Shown: positions 51,292 to 60,397 of the stretch, piece after piece | Position numbering within the stretch: the stretch's first letter is position 1 | Layout: each line of letters opens with the position of its first letter | Assembly (NCBI RefSeq): GCF_018491765.1 | Contig: NZ_JABWCU010000001.1 | Location: forward strand, 186,001 to 250,000 | Direction: 5' to 3' | DNA length: 64,000 nucleotides | DNA from: Novosphingobium profundi | GTDB lineage: Bacteria > Pseudomonadota > Alphaproteobacteria > Sphingomonadales > Sphingomonadaceae | The notes under the pieces: model-generated | The model's database searches: none | The model's input: the letters and a program-made list of their open reading frames with translations, nothing else | Told to the model about the DNA's origin: nothing | Made by a program: the position numbers and the translations under genes

Positions 51292-52059
51292 TCAGGTGGC
51301 CGGGCCGTACAGCGTGAGTGTGAGCCGCGCCTGTTCCACGAAGCCGAGGCGGGCATAGACCGCGAGTGCGGCGCGGTTGTCGGCGTAGGAATGAAGGATC
51401 GGGAGGCGGCCGTCCGCGAGCACCGCAAGTGCGACGCGCTGTGAGAGCAGGGGAGCCAGGCCCCTTCCGCGCGCCTCGGGGTGGGTACACACCGCGCTCA
51501 CTTCGACAAGCGCATCGGTTGCGATGCGCTGGCCGGCCATCGCGATCAGGTGCCCCTGTTCGCGCACACCCCAGAACGACCCGAGTTCACCCGTTCGCGT
51601 GGAAAATGGCCCCGGTTCGGTCAGCGTGGCGAGCGTGAGCATCTCGGGGAAATCGATCGGGCCAAGCGTCTCGAGCACGACGCCGGCCATGTCGCGACGG
51701 CGCGCGAAGTCTCCCGCCATGCGTGCGGCGCCTTCGGGCGAGAGCACCATGCGTACACCGGCGGCCTGGCGCAGGATTTCGCTGCGCGGGATATGCGGTG
51801 CGGCGCCGGGTTGCATAAGCGCCAGTGGGCCGGTCTGGTGGATCAGGCGCGAAAGCGCTTGGCGGCATTCCCGACTGTTTTCGCGCAGTCCGGCAAGCGG
51901 CCCGATGTCGGGGTGGAAGCGGCGTGCATCGCCATCGCCCACCGCGAAGGCGGCTTGCCTGCCCGGAAGCGCGTTCCACACGAGGGGCCCCTCGAGATCG
52001 GCTTGTGCGCCCTGCCAATGAGGGCGCGCGGATGGGAGGGGCAGGGCGGTATCGATCAT
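51292..52059 (-). CDS. GNAT-family N-acetyltransferase (FR47-like)
   Basis: A 255-residue cytoplasmic acyltransferase. The acetyl-CoA motif A is in the C-terminal half: VSAVCTHPEARGRGLAPLL, followed by YADNRAALAVYARLGF. The first half is not conserved in an obvious way. The substrate is unknown. ATG 52059 overlaps the MarR gene stop (ATGA), so the pair is probably one operon with the MarR protein as regulator. Confidence 0.9.
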   Translation of the reverse strand: MIDTALPLPSARPHWQGAQADLEGPLVWNALPGRQAAFAVGDGDARRFHPDIGPLAGLRENSRECRQALSRLIHQTGPLALMQPGAAPHIPRSEILRQAAGVRMVLSPEGAARMAGDFARRRDMAGVVLETLGPIDFPEMLTLATLTEPGPFSTRTGELGSFWGVREQGHLIAMAGQRIATDALVEVSAVCTHPEARGRGLAPLLSQRVALAVLADGRLPILHSYADNRAALAVYARLGFVEQARLTLTLYGPAT

Positions 52060-52604
52060 GTGTCGGGGCTTTGCATGTCGTTTGGTGGGTTGGCGCTCGC
52101 CTGTGCGATGCGCTCGGCGAGCGGGGATCGGGCAAGCGCGGCGTCAAGGCGATCGAGATAGGCGAGGAGGTTCGCGGCGGGCGGTGCGCAGATCGAAGCC
52201 ACCGCCGCCTCGACGTGGCGGAAGAAGCGCGCGTCGAGCGCGTCGATCACGCTCGTGCCTTGTTGGGTGAGCCGGATTTCGCGTTGACGCGCGTCGTGCG
52301 GTGAGGCCGATGAGTGCACGAGGCCGTCGCGAACGAGCTGGCCCAGGCTGCGGGTGACCGCCGGTTGGCTGATGTCGAGCCGCGTCACCAGGCCGCCGAC
52401 GGTCGCAGGCCCCTCGCGCAAGGCGCAAAGGAGCGGGACTTGCGAGGGTTGCACGGTGTAGCCGGCGGAGCGGAAGGCTTCGGCCACGCCCGCCTGCAGG
52501 CGTTCGCCGAGGCGCCGGAACCGGCTGCCCAGCGTCATGTAACCCAGATCCGCGATGAGATCGGAAGGGGGCGCGCCATTCGACGGGGGGGCGGGACTAT
52601 TCAT
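52056..52604 (-). CDS. MarR-family transcriptional regulator
   Basis: A 182-residue winged-helix regulator. The HTH core is ALREGPATVGGLVTRLDISQPAVTRSLGQLVRDGLV and the wing is ASPHDARQREIRLTQQG. A TATATA sequence (52612-52617, minus strand sense) stands only about 8 bases before the ATG, so its message may be leaderless, and the protein may regulate itself there. The gene overlaps the following acetyltransferase by 4 nt. The pair sits between nusG and rplK. Confidence 0.92.
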   Translation of the reverse strand: MNSPAPPSNGAPPSDLIADLGYMTLGSRFRRLGERLQAGVAEAFRSAGYTVQPSQVPLLCALREGPATVGGLVTRLDISQPAVTRSLGQLVRDGLVHSSASPHDARQREIRLTQQGTSVIDALDARFFRHVEAAVASICAPPAANLLAYLDRLDAALARSPLAERIAQASANPPNDMQSPDT

Positions 52605-52840
52605 ACCGTGTTATATACCTTGCGATGGGCCTTGCGGGAAGGGGAGCGGGCGGGAATTTGCAGGGGGATCACGCGGGCCCTTTTCTTTCGGGGCGTTTTC
52701 GCGTAATGGCCGCGCCTTTGGATCGGGTCCGTCCCGGTGCGATTCCCGGCGGGAGAGGGGCGTGCCCCGGCATCACCCTCGTCGAACCGCTAAACATGAG
52801 GGCGTCACGATGGCGCCCGACAGTGTGAAAGGAGGCCATC

Positions 52841-53272
52841 ATGGCCAAGAAGATTACCGGCTACATCAAGCTGCAGGTGCCCGCGGGCGCTGCAAACCCC
52901 TCGCCGCCGATCGGTCCGGCGCTGGGTCAGCGCGGCGTGAACATCATGGAATTCTGCAAGGCGTTCAACGCGTCGACGCAGGAGATGGAAAAGGGCATGC
53001 CGATCCCGACCATCATCACGGTCTATGCGGATCGCAGCTTCACCTTCGTCACCAAGACCCCGCCCGCCAGCTTCCTCATCAAGAAGGCCGCGAACCTCAA
53101 GTCCGGCTCGAAGGAGCCCGGCAAGATCTCGGCCGGCAAGATCGCGCGCTCGAAGCTGAGCGAGATCGCCGAAGTCAAGATGAAGGATCTCAACGCCAAC
53201 GACATCGAAGCGGCTACCCGCATCATCGAAGGTTCGGCCCGCGCGATGGGCCTCGAAGTGGTGGAGGGCTGA
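52841..53272 (+). CDS. rplK: 50S ribosomal protein L11
   Basis: L11 of the GTPase-associated region of the large subunit, 143 residues. N-terminal [40 protein letters not shown] is canonical (shown as the first 40 residues) and the C-terminal RNA-binding domain ends with [16 protein letters not shown]. An AAAGGAGG site is five bases before ATG 52841. rplA follows after 4 nt, a standard pair. Confidence 0.97.
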   Translation: MAKKITGYIKLQVPAGAANPSPPIGPALGQRGVNIMEFCKAFNASTQEMEKGMPIPTIITVYADRSFTFVTKTPPASFLIKKAANLKSGSKEPGKISAGKIARSKLSEIAEVKMKDLNANDIEAATRIIEGSARAMGLEVVEG

Positions 53273-53276
53273 TCTG

Positions 53277-53978
53277 ATGGCCAAGATTACCAAGAAGCAG
53301 AAGTCGCTGAACGCGAAGCTGGGTGACAACATGAAGCTCTACGCCGTTGGCGAAGCGCTCCAGGCCCTGCGTGACCTCAAGACCACCAAGTTCGACGAGA
53401 CCATCGAAATCGCGATGAACCTGGGCGTCGATCCCCGCCACGCCGACCAGATGGTCCGCGGCATGGTCTCGCTCCCCGCCGGTACCGGCAAGACCGTCAA
53501 GGTCGCCGTGTTCGCCAAGGGTGACAAGGCTGAGGAAGCTCTCGCCGCCGGTGCCGACAAGGTCGGTGCGGAAGACCTCATGGAAGACATGCAGGCCGGC
53601 AACCTCGACTACGACCGCGTCATCGCCACCCCGGACATGATGGGCGTCGTCGGCCGTCTCGGCAAGCTGCTGGGCCCCAAGGGCCTCATGCCGAACCCGA
53701 AGCTGGGCACCGTGACCCCGAACGTCGCGCAGGCCGTGAAGGACGCCAAGGGCGGCCAGATCGAGTTCCGCGTGGAAAAGCAGGGCATCATCCACGCCGG
53801 CATCGGCAAGATGTCGTTCTCGGACGAAGATCTCCAGAAGAACTTCTCGGCATTCGTCGACGCGATCGTCAAGGCGAAGCCCTCGGGCGCCAAGGGCAAG
53901 TACGTCCAGAAGATCTCGATGAGCTCGTCGATGGGCCCGGGCCTCAAGATCGACACCGCGCAGGTTGCCGGCGCGTAA
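53277..53978 (+). CDS. rplA: 50S ribosomal protein L1
   Basis: L1 of the ribosomal stalk, also an autorepressor of the L11-L1 mRNA in many bacteria. 233 residues with [40 protein letters not shown] and [16 protein letters not shown]. Start ATG 53277, 4 nt after the rplK stop. A strong terminator follows; rplJ/rplL are not in the window. Confidence 0.97.
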   Translation: MAKITKKQKSLNAKLGDNMKLYAVGEALQALRDLKTTKFDETIEIAMNLGVDPRHADQMVRGMVSLPAGTGKTVKVAVFAKGDKAEEALAAGADKVGAEDLMEDMQAGNLDYDRVIATPDMMGVVGRLGKLLGPKGLMPNPKLGTVTPNVAQAVKDAKGGQIEFRVEKQGIIHAGIGKMSFSDEDLQKNFSAFVDAIVKAKPSGAKGKYVQKISMSSSMGPGLKIDTAQVAGA

Positions 53979-54025
53979 GCGCCAGGGGCACCCCCGCGAG
54001 CTGACCGAAAGGTCGCGAAACAGAC

Positions 54026-54057
54026 AAAGGCCGGCAGGTTTTCCTGCCGGCCTTTTT
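54026..54057 (+). terminator. Terminator of the rplKA transcript
   Basis: Thirteen-bp stem, arms AAAGGCCGGCAGG (54026-54038) and CCTGCCGGCCTTT (54043-54055) with a TTTT loop and a following T run. Also usable for the convergent SleB gene. Confidence 0.85.
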
Positions 54058-54074
54058 CGTGCGTGCAGGCGCCA

Positions 54075-55352
54075 TCAGTCCGAGGAATGCAGGCCGGGCA
54101 TCACCGCGTCCCAGCGCGTGGCCGCCTCGTCCAGGCATTCCCCGGGGTCCTTGCGTGGGAAAAGCGTGCAGTCCCAGCCCAGGACTTCACGATGGCTGGC
54201 GCGATCGTGCACGTAGAGAAACGCCAGCCGTCGTCGGCTGTCGAGCGGAACCGGAAAGCCCTTGGGAATGGCATCGGGCTGGGTCCAGCCCATGACCTTG
54301 CAGAAATCCCGCGCGCGGCACACGTCGAGGGCGAGGAGCCCGAACGCTCCGGGATAAGTCGAGGGCAGCAGGAAGCCGAAGGCATCGCCTTGCGGGTGAA
54401 CGAGCGCGAGCTTGCTTCCCCGCAGGTTCAGACCGGGCAAGGCGTTTGGGAGGGTGTCCATGACCGCGGGATGATCGCTTCGCAGCGCGGTTGCAGGCGC
54501 GGGGCCTGCCGCTCCATCCGCGAGGCCGATGCGATGCACGGGTGAGTAGGGCGCAAGCTTGGCTTCGCGTGGTTCGTTCGCCGAGGGGGTTTGGGAGAAC
54601 GCAGCGGGGCGCCCCCAGGCCCCCGGCCAGCGCAGGAAGATGTGGGTCCGGACTTGGGCGATCTTGGCGAGCTGCGAACTCCATGCAGGATGGACCCAGT
54701 CCGTGTGGTAATGGGTGGCGAGGCCGACGGCGGTGAACACCGCGCCACCCAGGGCCGCGCGGGCGATGCCGCGTGCCTTGTCCCAGGCGGCGGGTATCGG
54801 CCGTCGTCGCAGCGAACCGTCGCAGGTGAAGGTGAACTGGCAACCGGTCGTGCGAGCGGCGCCTTCATAGACGACGGCGCAGACCGAGTTGGGGAAGGCG
54901 GGGTGCCGAACGCGGTTGAGCACGACCTGGGCCACCGCGCGCTGCCCTTCCTCGTCCTGGCCGGCCTCGTAGTATTCGGCGCTGGCCAGACAGTCGATCG
55001 CCCGCTCGAGATCGTGTGGGTAGCCCCGCCAGTGCAGGGGGCGCGGCGGGGTCAGCGGGCCGACGGCGAATGGTACGGCTGCATTGACCGCCAGGGCCTG
55101 CTCGCGCTGGGCAAGCGGGGGCAGGGGCATCGCGTCGGCTACGTCCGGGCTGCGCGATCTTTCTGCGAAAAGCGGATCGACGAAGGAAATCTCCCGGGTG
55201 AGCGGTTGCACTTGGCTGGTCAGGCCTGGTGCCGTGCTCGAGGTGAGTAGCGCCACTGAGGCCATCACAAGCGTGGCTTTCCGCAACCGGCGCGCCGCGG
55301 CGACGGTGACATCGCGAATGCACAGCGCCGCTTGCGCGCACGTGATGCGCAC
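54075..55352 (-). CDS. SleB-type cell wall hydrolase
   Basis: A predicted exported peptidoglycan hydrolase, about 425 residues. An N-terminal signal segment ([19 protein letters not shown]) precedes a linker and the SleB/CwlJ-like domain (about 115-220) with the catalytic-Glu region [28 protein letters not shown] and [12 protein letters not shown], then [13 protein letters not shown]. The C-terminal 190 residues form an extra region without a domain I know. Starts are uncertain: GTG 55352 leaves 29 nt after the TolC stop, and ATG 55265 would lose the basic signal region. It is downstream of tolC on the same strand and possibly cotranscribed. Confidence 0.85.
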   Translation of the reverse strand: MRITCAQAALCIRDVTVAAARRLRKATLVMASVALLTSSTAPGLTSQVQPLTREISFVDPLFAERSRSPDVADAMPLPPLAQREQALAVNAAVPFAVGPLTPPRPLHWRGYPHDLERAIDCLASAEYYEAGQDEEGQRAVAQVVLNRVRHPAFPNSVCAVVYEGAARTTGCQFTFTCDGSLRRRPIPAAWDKARGIARAALGGAVFTAVGLATHYHTDWVHPAWSSQLAKIAQVRTHIFLRWPGAWGRPAAFSQTPSANEPREAKLAPYSPVHRIGLADGAAGPAPATALRSDHPAVMDTLPNALPGLNLRGSKLALVHPQGDAFGFLLPSTYPGAFGLLALDVCRARDFCKVMGWTQPDAIPKGFPVPLDSRRRLAFLYVHDRASHREVLGWDCTLFPRKDPGECLDEAATRWDAVMPGLHSSD

Positions 55353-55381
55353 GCAAGGTTCGAGCCGATGTGTGGAGGCGT

Positions 55382-56896
55382 TCAAGGCGCGACAACCGGC
55401 GAAGTCGTCGGCGAACCCGGGAGGACGGGTTGGAGCAGATCGACCTGCTGCCCATCCCATTCGAAGATCGCGGATTGCTCAACGTCGATCCTGGCCCCGT
55501 CACCTGCAGGAGGCAGAAAGGTTCTGTCGAGCGGGCCGAGCACGAGGCGCATCGGCAGACCGGCGTAACGTGCAACTCCGGACCGGCGCGAATCCGGGTC
55601 ATAAGGGGGGAGGTCGGCGAGGGTTTCGATCGACAATGTACCAATGTCGCGCAGGATCGCGACATGGCGCATATAGATGTCGGCTTCCGCCCGTGCGGCG
55701 GCAATTCGCGCGTTCAACAGGTCGTTCGTGACGTCGAGCACGTCGCGCAGGGTTCGATAGCCCGACGTTTCCTGCTTCTTGACACCATCCACGGCCTTTT
55801 TCGCGGCCTCGACGGCGGCCCTGTAGCGCGGCAATGTCGCTTGAGCCGTGCGCAAGAAGCTCCAGTTCGCCGCGAGCGATTCGCGCATGGCCCGGCGCGT
55901 TTCCTCGGTGAACTGCTGGTCCGCCAGGTTGCGGGCGATGGCCTCGCGCAAGGCCGAGGTCTGGAGGCCTCCCGAGTAGAGCTGGAGCGAAACGCGAATC
56001 CCGGCCGAGACGGCTTCTTCGCGCACGGTGTTCTGGTAATCGCTGAGCGGCGTTCGCCCGAGTGTCGAGAAGGCGCTGACCTGGGGACGCATTTCGGCAC
56101 GCGCCGCCCGGACGTTCGCGCGGGAGGCTTCCTCGACGAGATGGGCTTTCGCCAGTTGCGGGTTGAAGCGCTCGGCGGCGACGTAAAGCGTTTCGAGCGT
56201 GGGCAGTTCGGGCAGGCCGGGAAGCGGTGCCAGATCGTCGGGAAAATGGCCGACGAGGTGGCGGTACCGCGCGGCACTGATCTCGACCGCCGAACGGGCT
56301 TCGAGCACGCGACCGGCGGCGAGTTCGAGCCGGTTGCTGGTCTGCTCCAGATCCGGCTCGGTCAGGTCGCGCAGCGCGAAGCGCGCGGCCGTGACCTGGT
56401 TCTGCTGGCGCAGGATGTCGTAGTTCTCGACGGCGATGGCCTGGAGCGTGATGTCGCGCTGCAGCGAGACGTAGGCGTTCACGACGTCGAGGAGGAGCTG
56501 CTGGCCCTGCGCGCGCAGGCCCTCGCGCAAGGAAAGGCTGGCCGCCTGCGCCCCATCGATGCCCGCGGAAATGCGCCCGGAAGTGAACAGGGGCTGGTTC
56601 AGTGAAAGCTCGACACTCGATGCAAATCCCGCGTCACTGGACGGGAACAGAGTGCCGCGGATGCGCGCCGAGGTGAATTCGTGGCTGGCCGACAGCGCAA
56701 GGCTGGGGCCATAGGCGGCTCTCGCCTGCGCGACCTGTTCGTCCGATGCGGCGACAAGGTCCCGGTTGCCTTGGAGTTCCGGATTGCCCGAATAGGCCGC
56801 TGCGATTGCATCGCCGAGTGTCTCGGCGACCGAAAGCGACGGCATGAGCGCCGTTGCGACTGCGAGGGAAAGGCCGATTTTCCTCGAAGGTCTCAT
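55382..56896 (-). CDS. TolC-family outer-membrane channel
   Basis: A 504-residue outer-membrane export channel with signal peptide cleaved after SVA (residue 24) and two structural repeats: LGDAIAAAYSGNPELQGNRD, SLNQPLFTSGRISAGI, and in the second half VSLQLYSGGLQTSALREA and TSGYRTLRDVLDVTNDLLNA. Its C-terminal 70 residues past the barrel are variable. It is divergent from a PrtD-type ABC transporter and HlyD adaptor gene pair (183 bp gap), so it is their likely outer-membrane partner, completing a type I system. Confidence 0.94.
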   Translation of the reverse strand: MRPSRKIGLSLAVATALMPSLSVAETLGDAIAAAYSGNPELQGNRDLVAASDEQVAQARAAYGPSLALSASHEFTSARIRGTLFPSSDAGFASSVELSLNQPLFTSGRISAGIDGAQAASLSLREGLRAQGQQLLLDVVNAYVSLQRDITLQAIAVENYDILRQQNQVTAARFALRDLTEPDLEQTSNRLELAAGRVLEARSAVEISAARYRHLVGHFPDDLAPLPGLPELPTLETLYVAAERFNPQLAKAHLVEEASRANVRAARAEMRPQVSAFSTLGRTPLSDYQNTVREEAVSAGIRVSLQLYSGGLQTSALREAIARNLADQQFTEETRRAMRESLAANWSFLRTAQATLPRYRAAVEAAKKAVDGVKKQETSGYRTLRDVLDVTNDLLNARIAAARAEADIYMRHVAILRDIGTLSIETLADLPPYDPDSRRSGVARYAGLPMRLVLGPLDRTFLPPAGDGARIDVEQSAIFEWDGQQVDLLQPVLPGSPTTSPVVAP

Positions 56897-57079
56897 GTCG
56901 ATTACCCGTGTTATTGGCGATGGAGGGGACTGGCTGCCTGCTAATCACTCCGGAACAGAGCTGTTCGCTGTGTCGGTCTAGGTCGTGCGCTGGTCTAATG
57001 CAGCGCGAGATAGTTCCAGACAGGACGCAACTATGCATGGTCAGGCTTTGACGCTCCGGGCACGCGCTGGCGCACGGCA

Positions 57080-58912
57080 ATGCGGGAGATCGCCGCGATG
57101 AACCTGTTACGGTGCCTTCGCGATGGCTTGCGCGAAGCGATCGGCTCGCTTGGCCTGGTGATCGTTCCGGTGGTGGCGATCAGCGGTGTCTTCAACGTGC
57201 TGCTTCTGTCCGGCTCGTTCTTCATGCTTCTTGTCTACGACGACGTCTTGCCCAGTCGCAGTGTCCCCTCGCTCGTGAGCCTGCTCGTTCTGGTCATGGT
57301 GGCTTATGGCTTCCAGGCGGTCCTCGACGTCATTCGTGGGCGGATAATGGTCCATGTCGGATCGCGCTTTCTTGCCGCGACGAGCGCGCGGGTGCTCAAC
57401 GTGGTCGCGACCCATGAACTGCGACGCGGGCCCTTGCCCAACGGCACGCAGATCGTGCGCGATGCCGATACCGTACGCGGCTTCCTGTCGGGCGCAGGTC
57501 CGCTCGCGATCGTCGATCTTCCCTGGGTGCCGGTCTACCTGCTTATCCTGAGCGTGTTCCATTGGAGCCTGGGCCTTCTCGCCCTGGCGGGGGTCGCGGT
57601 TCTCGTGGGGCTCATGATCGCCAGCAACCAGGCGACAGGGCCGCTCGCGCTGGACACGATGAAGGCGGGGGCACGACGCATGGGACTTGCGGAAGCGACC
57701 TTGCGCAACGCCGAGACATTGCGGGCGCTGGGCATGGGCCCCGCGCGAATGGCACAGTGGCAGGACGCCGAGGCCGAGTATTTGCAGGCGAACGATCGCT
57801 TCTCGGCCCGCTCGAGCACCCTGTCGGGTGCAACCAAGGCCTTCCGGATGTTCCTGCAGTCGGCAACGCTTGCGCTTGGCGCGTACCTTGTCATCCGCGG
57901 ATCGGCGACCGGCGGCATCATCATCGCCAGTTCGATCCTGTCATCGCGGGCGCTTGCGCCGGTGGAGCAGGTGATTGCTCATTGGAAATCGGCGGTTTCC
58001 TGTGCGCAGGCCATGAGCCGGATGCATGATCTGATGGCGGCTGCACCGGCCGAGCCGGAGCCTCTGGGCCTCGAGCTTCCGCGCGCCATGCTGAGCGTGC
58101 GATCGCTGGCCTGCGCCCCGCCGGGATCGAAGCGTCTGACCTTGGCTGACGTGAGCTTCGAATTGAAGGCGGGGGATGCCCTTGCCGTGGTCGGCCGTAG
58201 CGGATCGGGGAAGACCACCCTTGCGCGCGCGCTGTGCGGGGTCTGGCCCGTGGCGCGTGGGGCGGTCCGTCTCGATGGGGCGACGCTCGACCAGTGGCCC
58301 GTCACGCAACTTGCCCAGTTCATGGGCTATGTTCCGCAGAAGATCGAACTGTTCGAAGGGACCGTCGCGCAGAACATCGCGCGCTTTCGACCGGACGCGG
58401 ATCGCGACAAGATTCTTGCCGCGGCCCGCGCCGCCGATTGCCATGATTTGATCGTGCGTCTCGATGGCGGTTACGATGGGGTGATCGCGGCGGGCGGCGG
58501 TGGGCTTTCGGCAGGGCAGCAGCAGCGTATCGCTCTTGCCCGGGCGCTCTACGGGGATCCGTTTCTCGTCGTCCTCGACGAGCCCAACAGCAATCTCGAT
58601 CACGAGGGAGAACAGGCGCTGGCGCACGCGATCGGCCAGCACCGCCAACGCGGCGGGATCGCGATCGTCATCGCACACCGACCCGCCATCGTCTCGCAAG
58701 TCAGTCATCTCCTGGTGATGAACACCGGCAAAGTGCAGAGCTTCGAAACGCGCCAGGAATTCGAGGCGCGGTTGCGTCAATCCGGGGGCGACGCGTCCAG
58801 GTCCGATGCGGCTCGAGCGGAGCAGCGCGTCAATGGCGCAGCTCAAAAGGCATCGGAGAAGGACCAGGCATCGCCTTCCGAGGCGCGCGTCAGCGAGGAG
58901 CTGGATCTATGA
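57080..58912 (+). CDS. Type I secretion ABC transporter (PrtD/AtrD-like)
   Basis: The inner-membrane permease-ATPase of a type I secretion system, 610 residues. An N-terminal six-helix membrane domain (about 15-310) precedes the ATPase with Walker A VGRSGSGKTTLARAL, Q-loop MGYVPQKIELFEGTVAQNIA, signature LSAGQQQRIALARAL and Walker B LVVLDEPNSNLD. There is no N-terminal C39 peptidase, which fits PrtD-type exporters of RTX or protease proteins. Sphingan gene clusters carry a similar pair named atrD/atrB. The ATG at 57080 or the one six codons on (57098) may be used. Its stop overlaps the adaptor start. Confidence 0.94.
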   Translation: MREIAAMNLLRCLRDGLREAIGSLGLVIVPVVAISGVFNVLLLSGSFFMLLVYDDVLPSRSVPSLVSLLVLVMVAYGFQAVLDVIRGRIMVHVGSRFLAATSARVLNVVATHELRRGPLPNGTQIVRDADTVRGFLSGAGPLAIVDLPWVPVYLLILSVFHWSLGLLALAGVAVLVGLMIASNQATGPLALDTMKAGARRMGLAEATLRNAETLRALGMGPARMAQWQDAEAEYLQANDRFSARSSTLSGATKAFRMFLQSATLALGAYLVIRGSATGGIIIASSILSSRALAPVEQVIAHWKSAVSCAQAMSRMHDLMAAAPAEPEPLGLELPRAMLSVRSLACAPPGSKRLTLADVSFELKAGDALAVVGRSGSGKTTLARALCGVWPVARGAVRLDGATLDQWPVTQLAQFMGYVPQKIELFEGTVAQNIARFRPDADRDKILAAARAADCHDLIVRLDGGYDGVIAAGGGGLSAGQQQRIALARALYGDPFLVVLDEPNSNLDHEGEQALAHAIGQHRQRGGIAIVIAHRPAIVSQVSHLLVMNTGKVQSFETRQEFEARLRQSGGDASRSDAARAEQRVNGAAQKASEKDQASPSEARVSEELDL

Positions 58913-60285
58913 ACGCGACGCTTGCGATGCCTTCGGTCACGTTGCCATTTTCGGGGAGTGCCACCGCAATCCAGGAGCTGCCATGCACTAGTGATGAATT
59001 GCATGCGCGTGGCATTGCCAGCCTGGTGCGCGTTGGACTGGGAGCGATCCTGGTTCTTGTTCTCGGTGTATTGTGCCTGGTCGCGTTACTGCCTCTCGCT
59101 GGCGCGGTGATCGCTCCGGGGGAGGTGACCGTGGAAGGCAACGTCAAGGAAATATCCCATCCTTTTGGCGGGGTCGCGGCGGCGATCCTGGTCAAGGACG
59201 GTGATCATGTTCGCGCCGGCGATCCCTTGATCCGTCTGGACAGCACAGTCGTAGGCGCGCTGGCGAGCTATGCGGGACTTGGGGTCGACCAGTTGGAGGC
59301 GCGTGCGGCGCGTCTGCGGGCGGTTCAGGAGGGTAGGGCCGCGATTTCCTTTCCTGCCGAACTCATGCGGCGGGCGGGTAAGGCCGACGTCGCCGCGACG
59401 CTGCGGGATGAGCGGGCGAGCCTTGCCCTGGCGCGCCGGGCACGCGGGGATCAGCTGCGTCAGTTGCAGGCGCGCATCGTCCAGACGCGGGCGGATGCGC
59501 AGACGTATGAGAGTCAAATTCACGCTTTTGCGGAACAGCAGGGCTTCATCCAGAAGGAGCTCGAGCAGACCCGTGACCTCTATCGCGAGAGGCTGACGAC
59601 GCTGGACCGGCTCAATGCGCTCGAACGCTCCGCCGTGGGTGTGCGTGCGCAACGCGAGGCTGCGTTGGCGGGGTATGCGCAAGCCAAGGCACGGATAGGC
59701 GAACTCGAGGTGCAGATGAGCGGGCTCGAGAGCCAGACACGCAGCGAGGCGGCACTCGAACTGGGGCAGGTTGAAGCGGCACTGGCCGAGCGCCGCAAGG
59801 AACGGGCGGAATCACGCGATCGGGCGGATCGTTCGATCATTCGCGCGCCCCTCGACGGGGTGGTCGACAAGTTGAAGGTGAGGACCTTGGGCAGCGTCGT
59901 GCCGGCGGGCGAATCGCTGCTGGAGATCGTGCCGCGGGCGGACAGCCTCGTCATTCGGGCGCACATCCGTCCGACCGACATCGACCAGGTTCTGGCCGGC
60001 GGCGTGGCTCATGTCCGGTTTACGGCCTTCAATATGCGCACGACGCCCGAGGTGGCGGGGAAGGTCGACCAAGTTGCCGCCGACCGCTCGGTCGATCCGC
60101 TTACTGGAGCTGCGTATTATCCAGTCTTAATATCCATATCGGATGACGAGCTGGGCAAGATTGGAAACGCCCGGATTAGCGTGGGAATGCCTGTCGAAGT
60201 CTTCGTGCAGACGCAGCAGAAGACGATTTTGCAATACATTATTAGGCCGCTTTCCGATCAACTGAGGCGCGCGCTGCAGGAGTAG
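58909..60285 (+). CDS. HlyD-family type I secretion adaptor (PrtE/AtrB-like)
   Basis: The membrane fusion protein of the type I system, 458 residues. One transmembrane helix (about 43-66: GAILVLVLGVLCLVALLPLAGAVIA), a lipoyl-type half motif (EVTVEGNVKEISHPFGGVAAAILVKDGDHV), a long coiled coil (about 140-290) and a beta-barrel domain with RAPLDGVVDKLKVRTLGSVV are visible. ATG 58909 overlaps the ABC gene stop (ATGA). No RTX substrate gene is in the window. Confidence 0.95.
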   Translation: MNATLAMPSVTLPFSGSATAIQELPCTSDELHARGIASLVRVGLGAILVLVLGVLCLVALLPLAGAVIAPGEVTVEGNVKEISHPFGGVAAAILVKDGDHVRAGDPLIRLDSTVVGALASYAGLGVDQLEARAARLRAVQEGRAAISFPAELMRRAGKADVAATLRDERASLALARRARGDQLRQLQARIVQTRADAQTYESQIHAFAEQQGFIQKELEQTRDLYRERLTTLDRLNALERSAVGVRAQREAALAGYAQAKARIGELEVQMSGLESQTRSEAALELGQVEAALAERRKERAESRDRADRSIIRAPLDGVVDKLKVRTLGSVVPAGESLLEIVPRADSLVIRAHIRPTDIDQVLAGGVAHVRFTAFNMRTTPEVAGKVDQVAADRSVDPLTGAAYYPVLISISDDELGKIGNARISVGMPVEVFVQTQQKTILQYIIRPLSDQLRRALQE

Positions 60286-60397
60286 TCGGGATATTCTCTA
60301 GCGAGATTTCCTAGGGTTAAACCGAAAGGCCTATCCGCATGCTTGAACTGGCAGCCTGTCTGCATGCCTTGTGCGAACTTTGGCATGGGCGCCGGGC

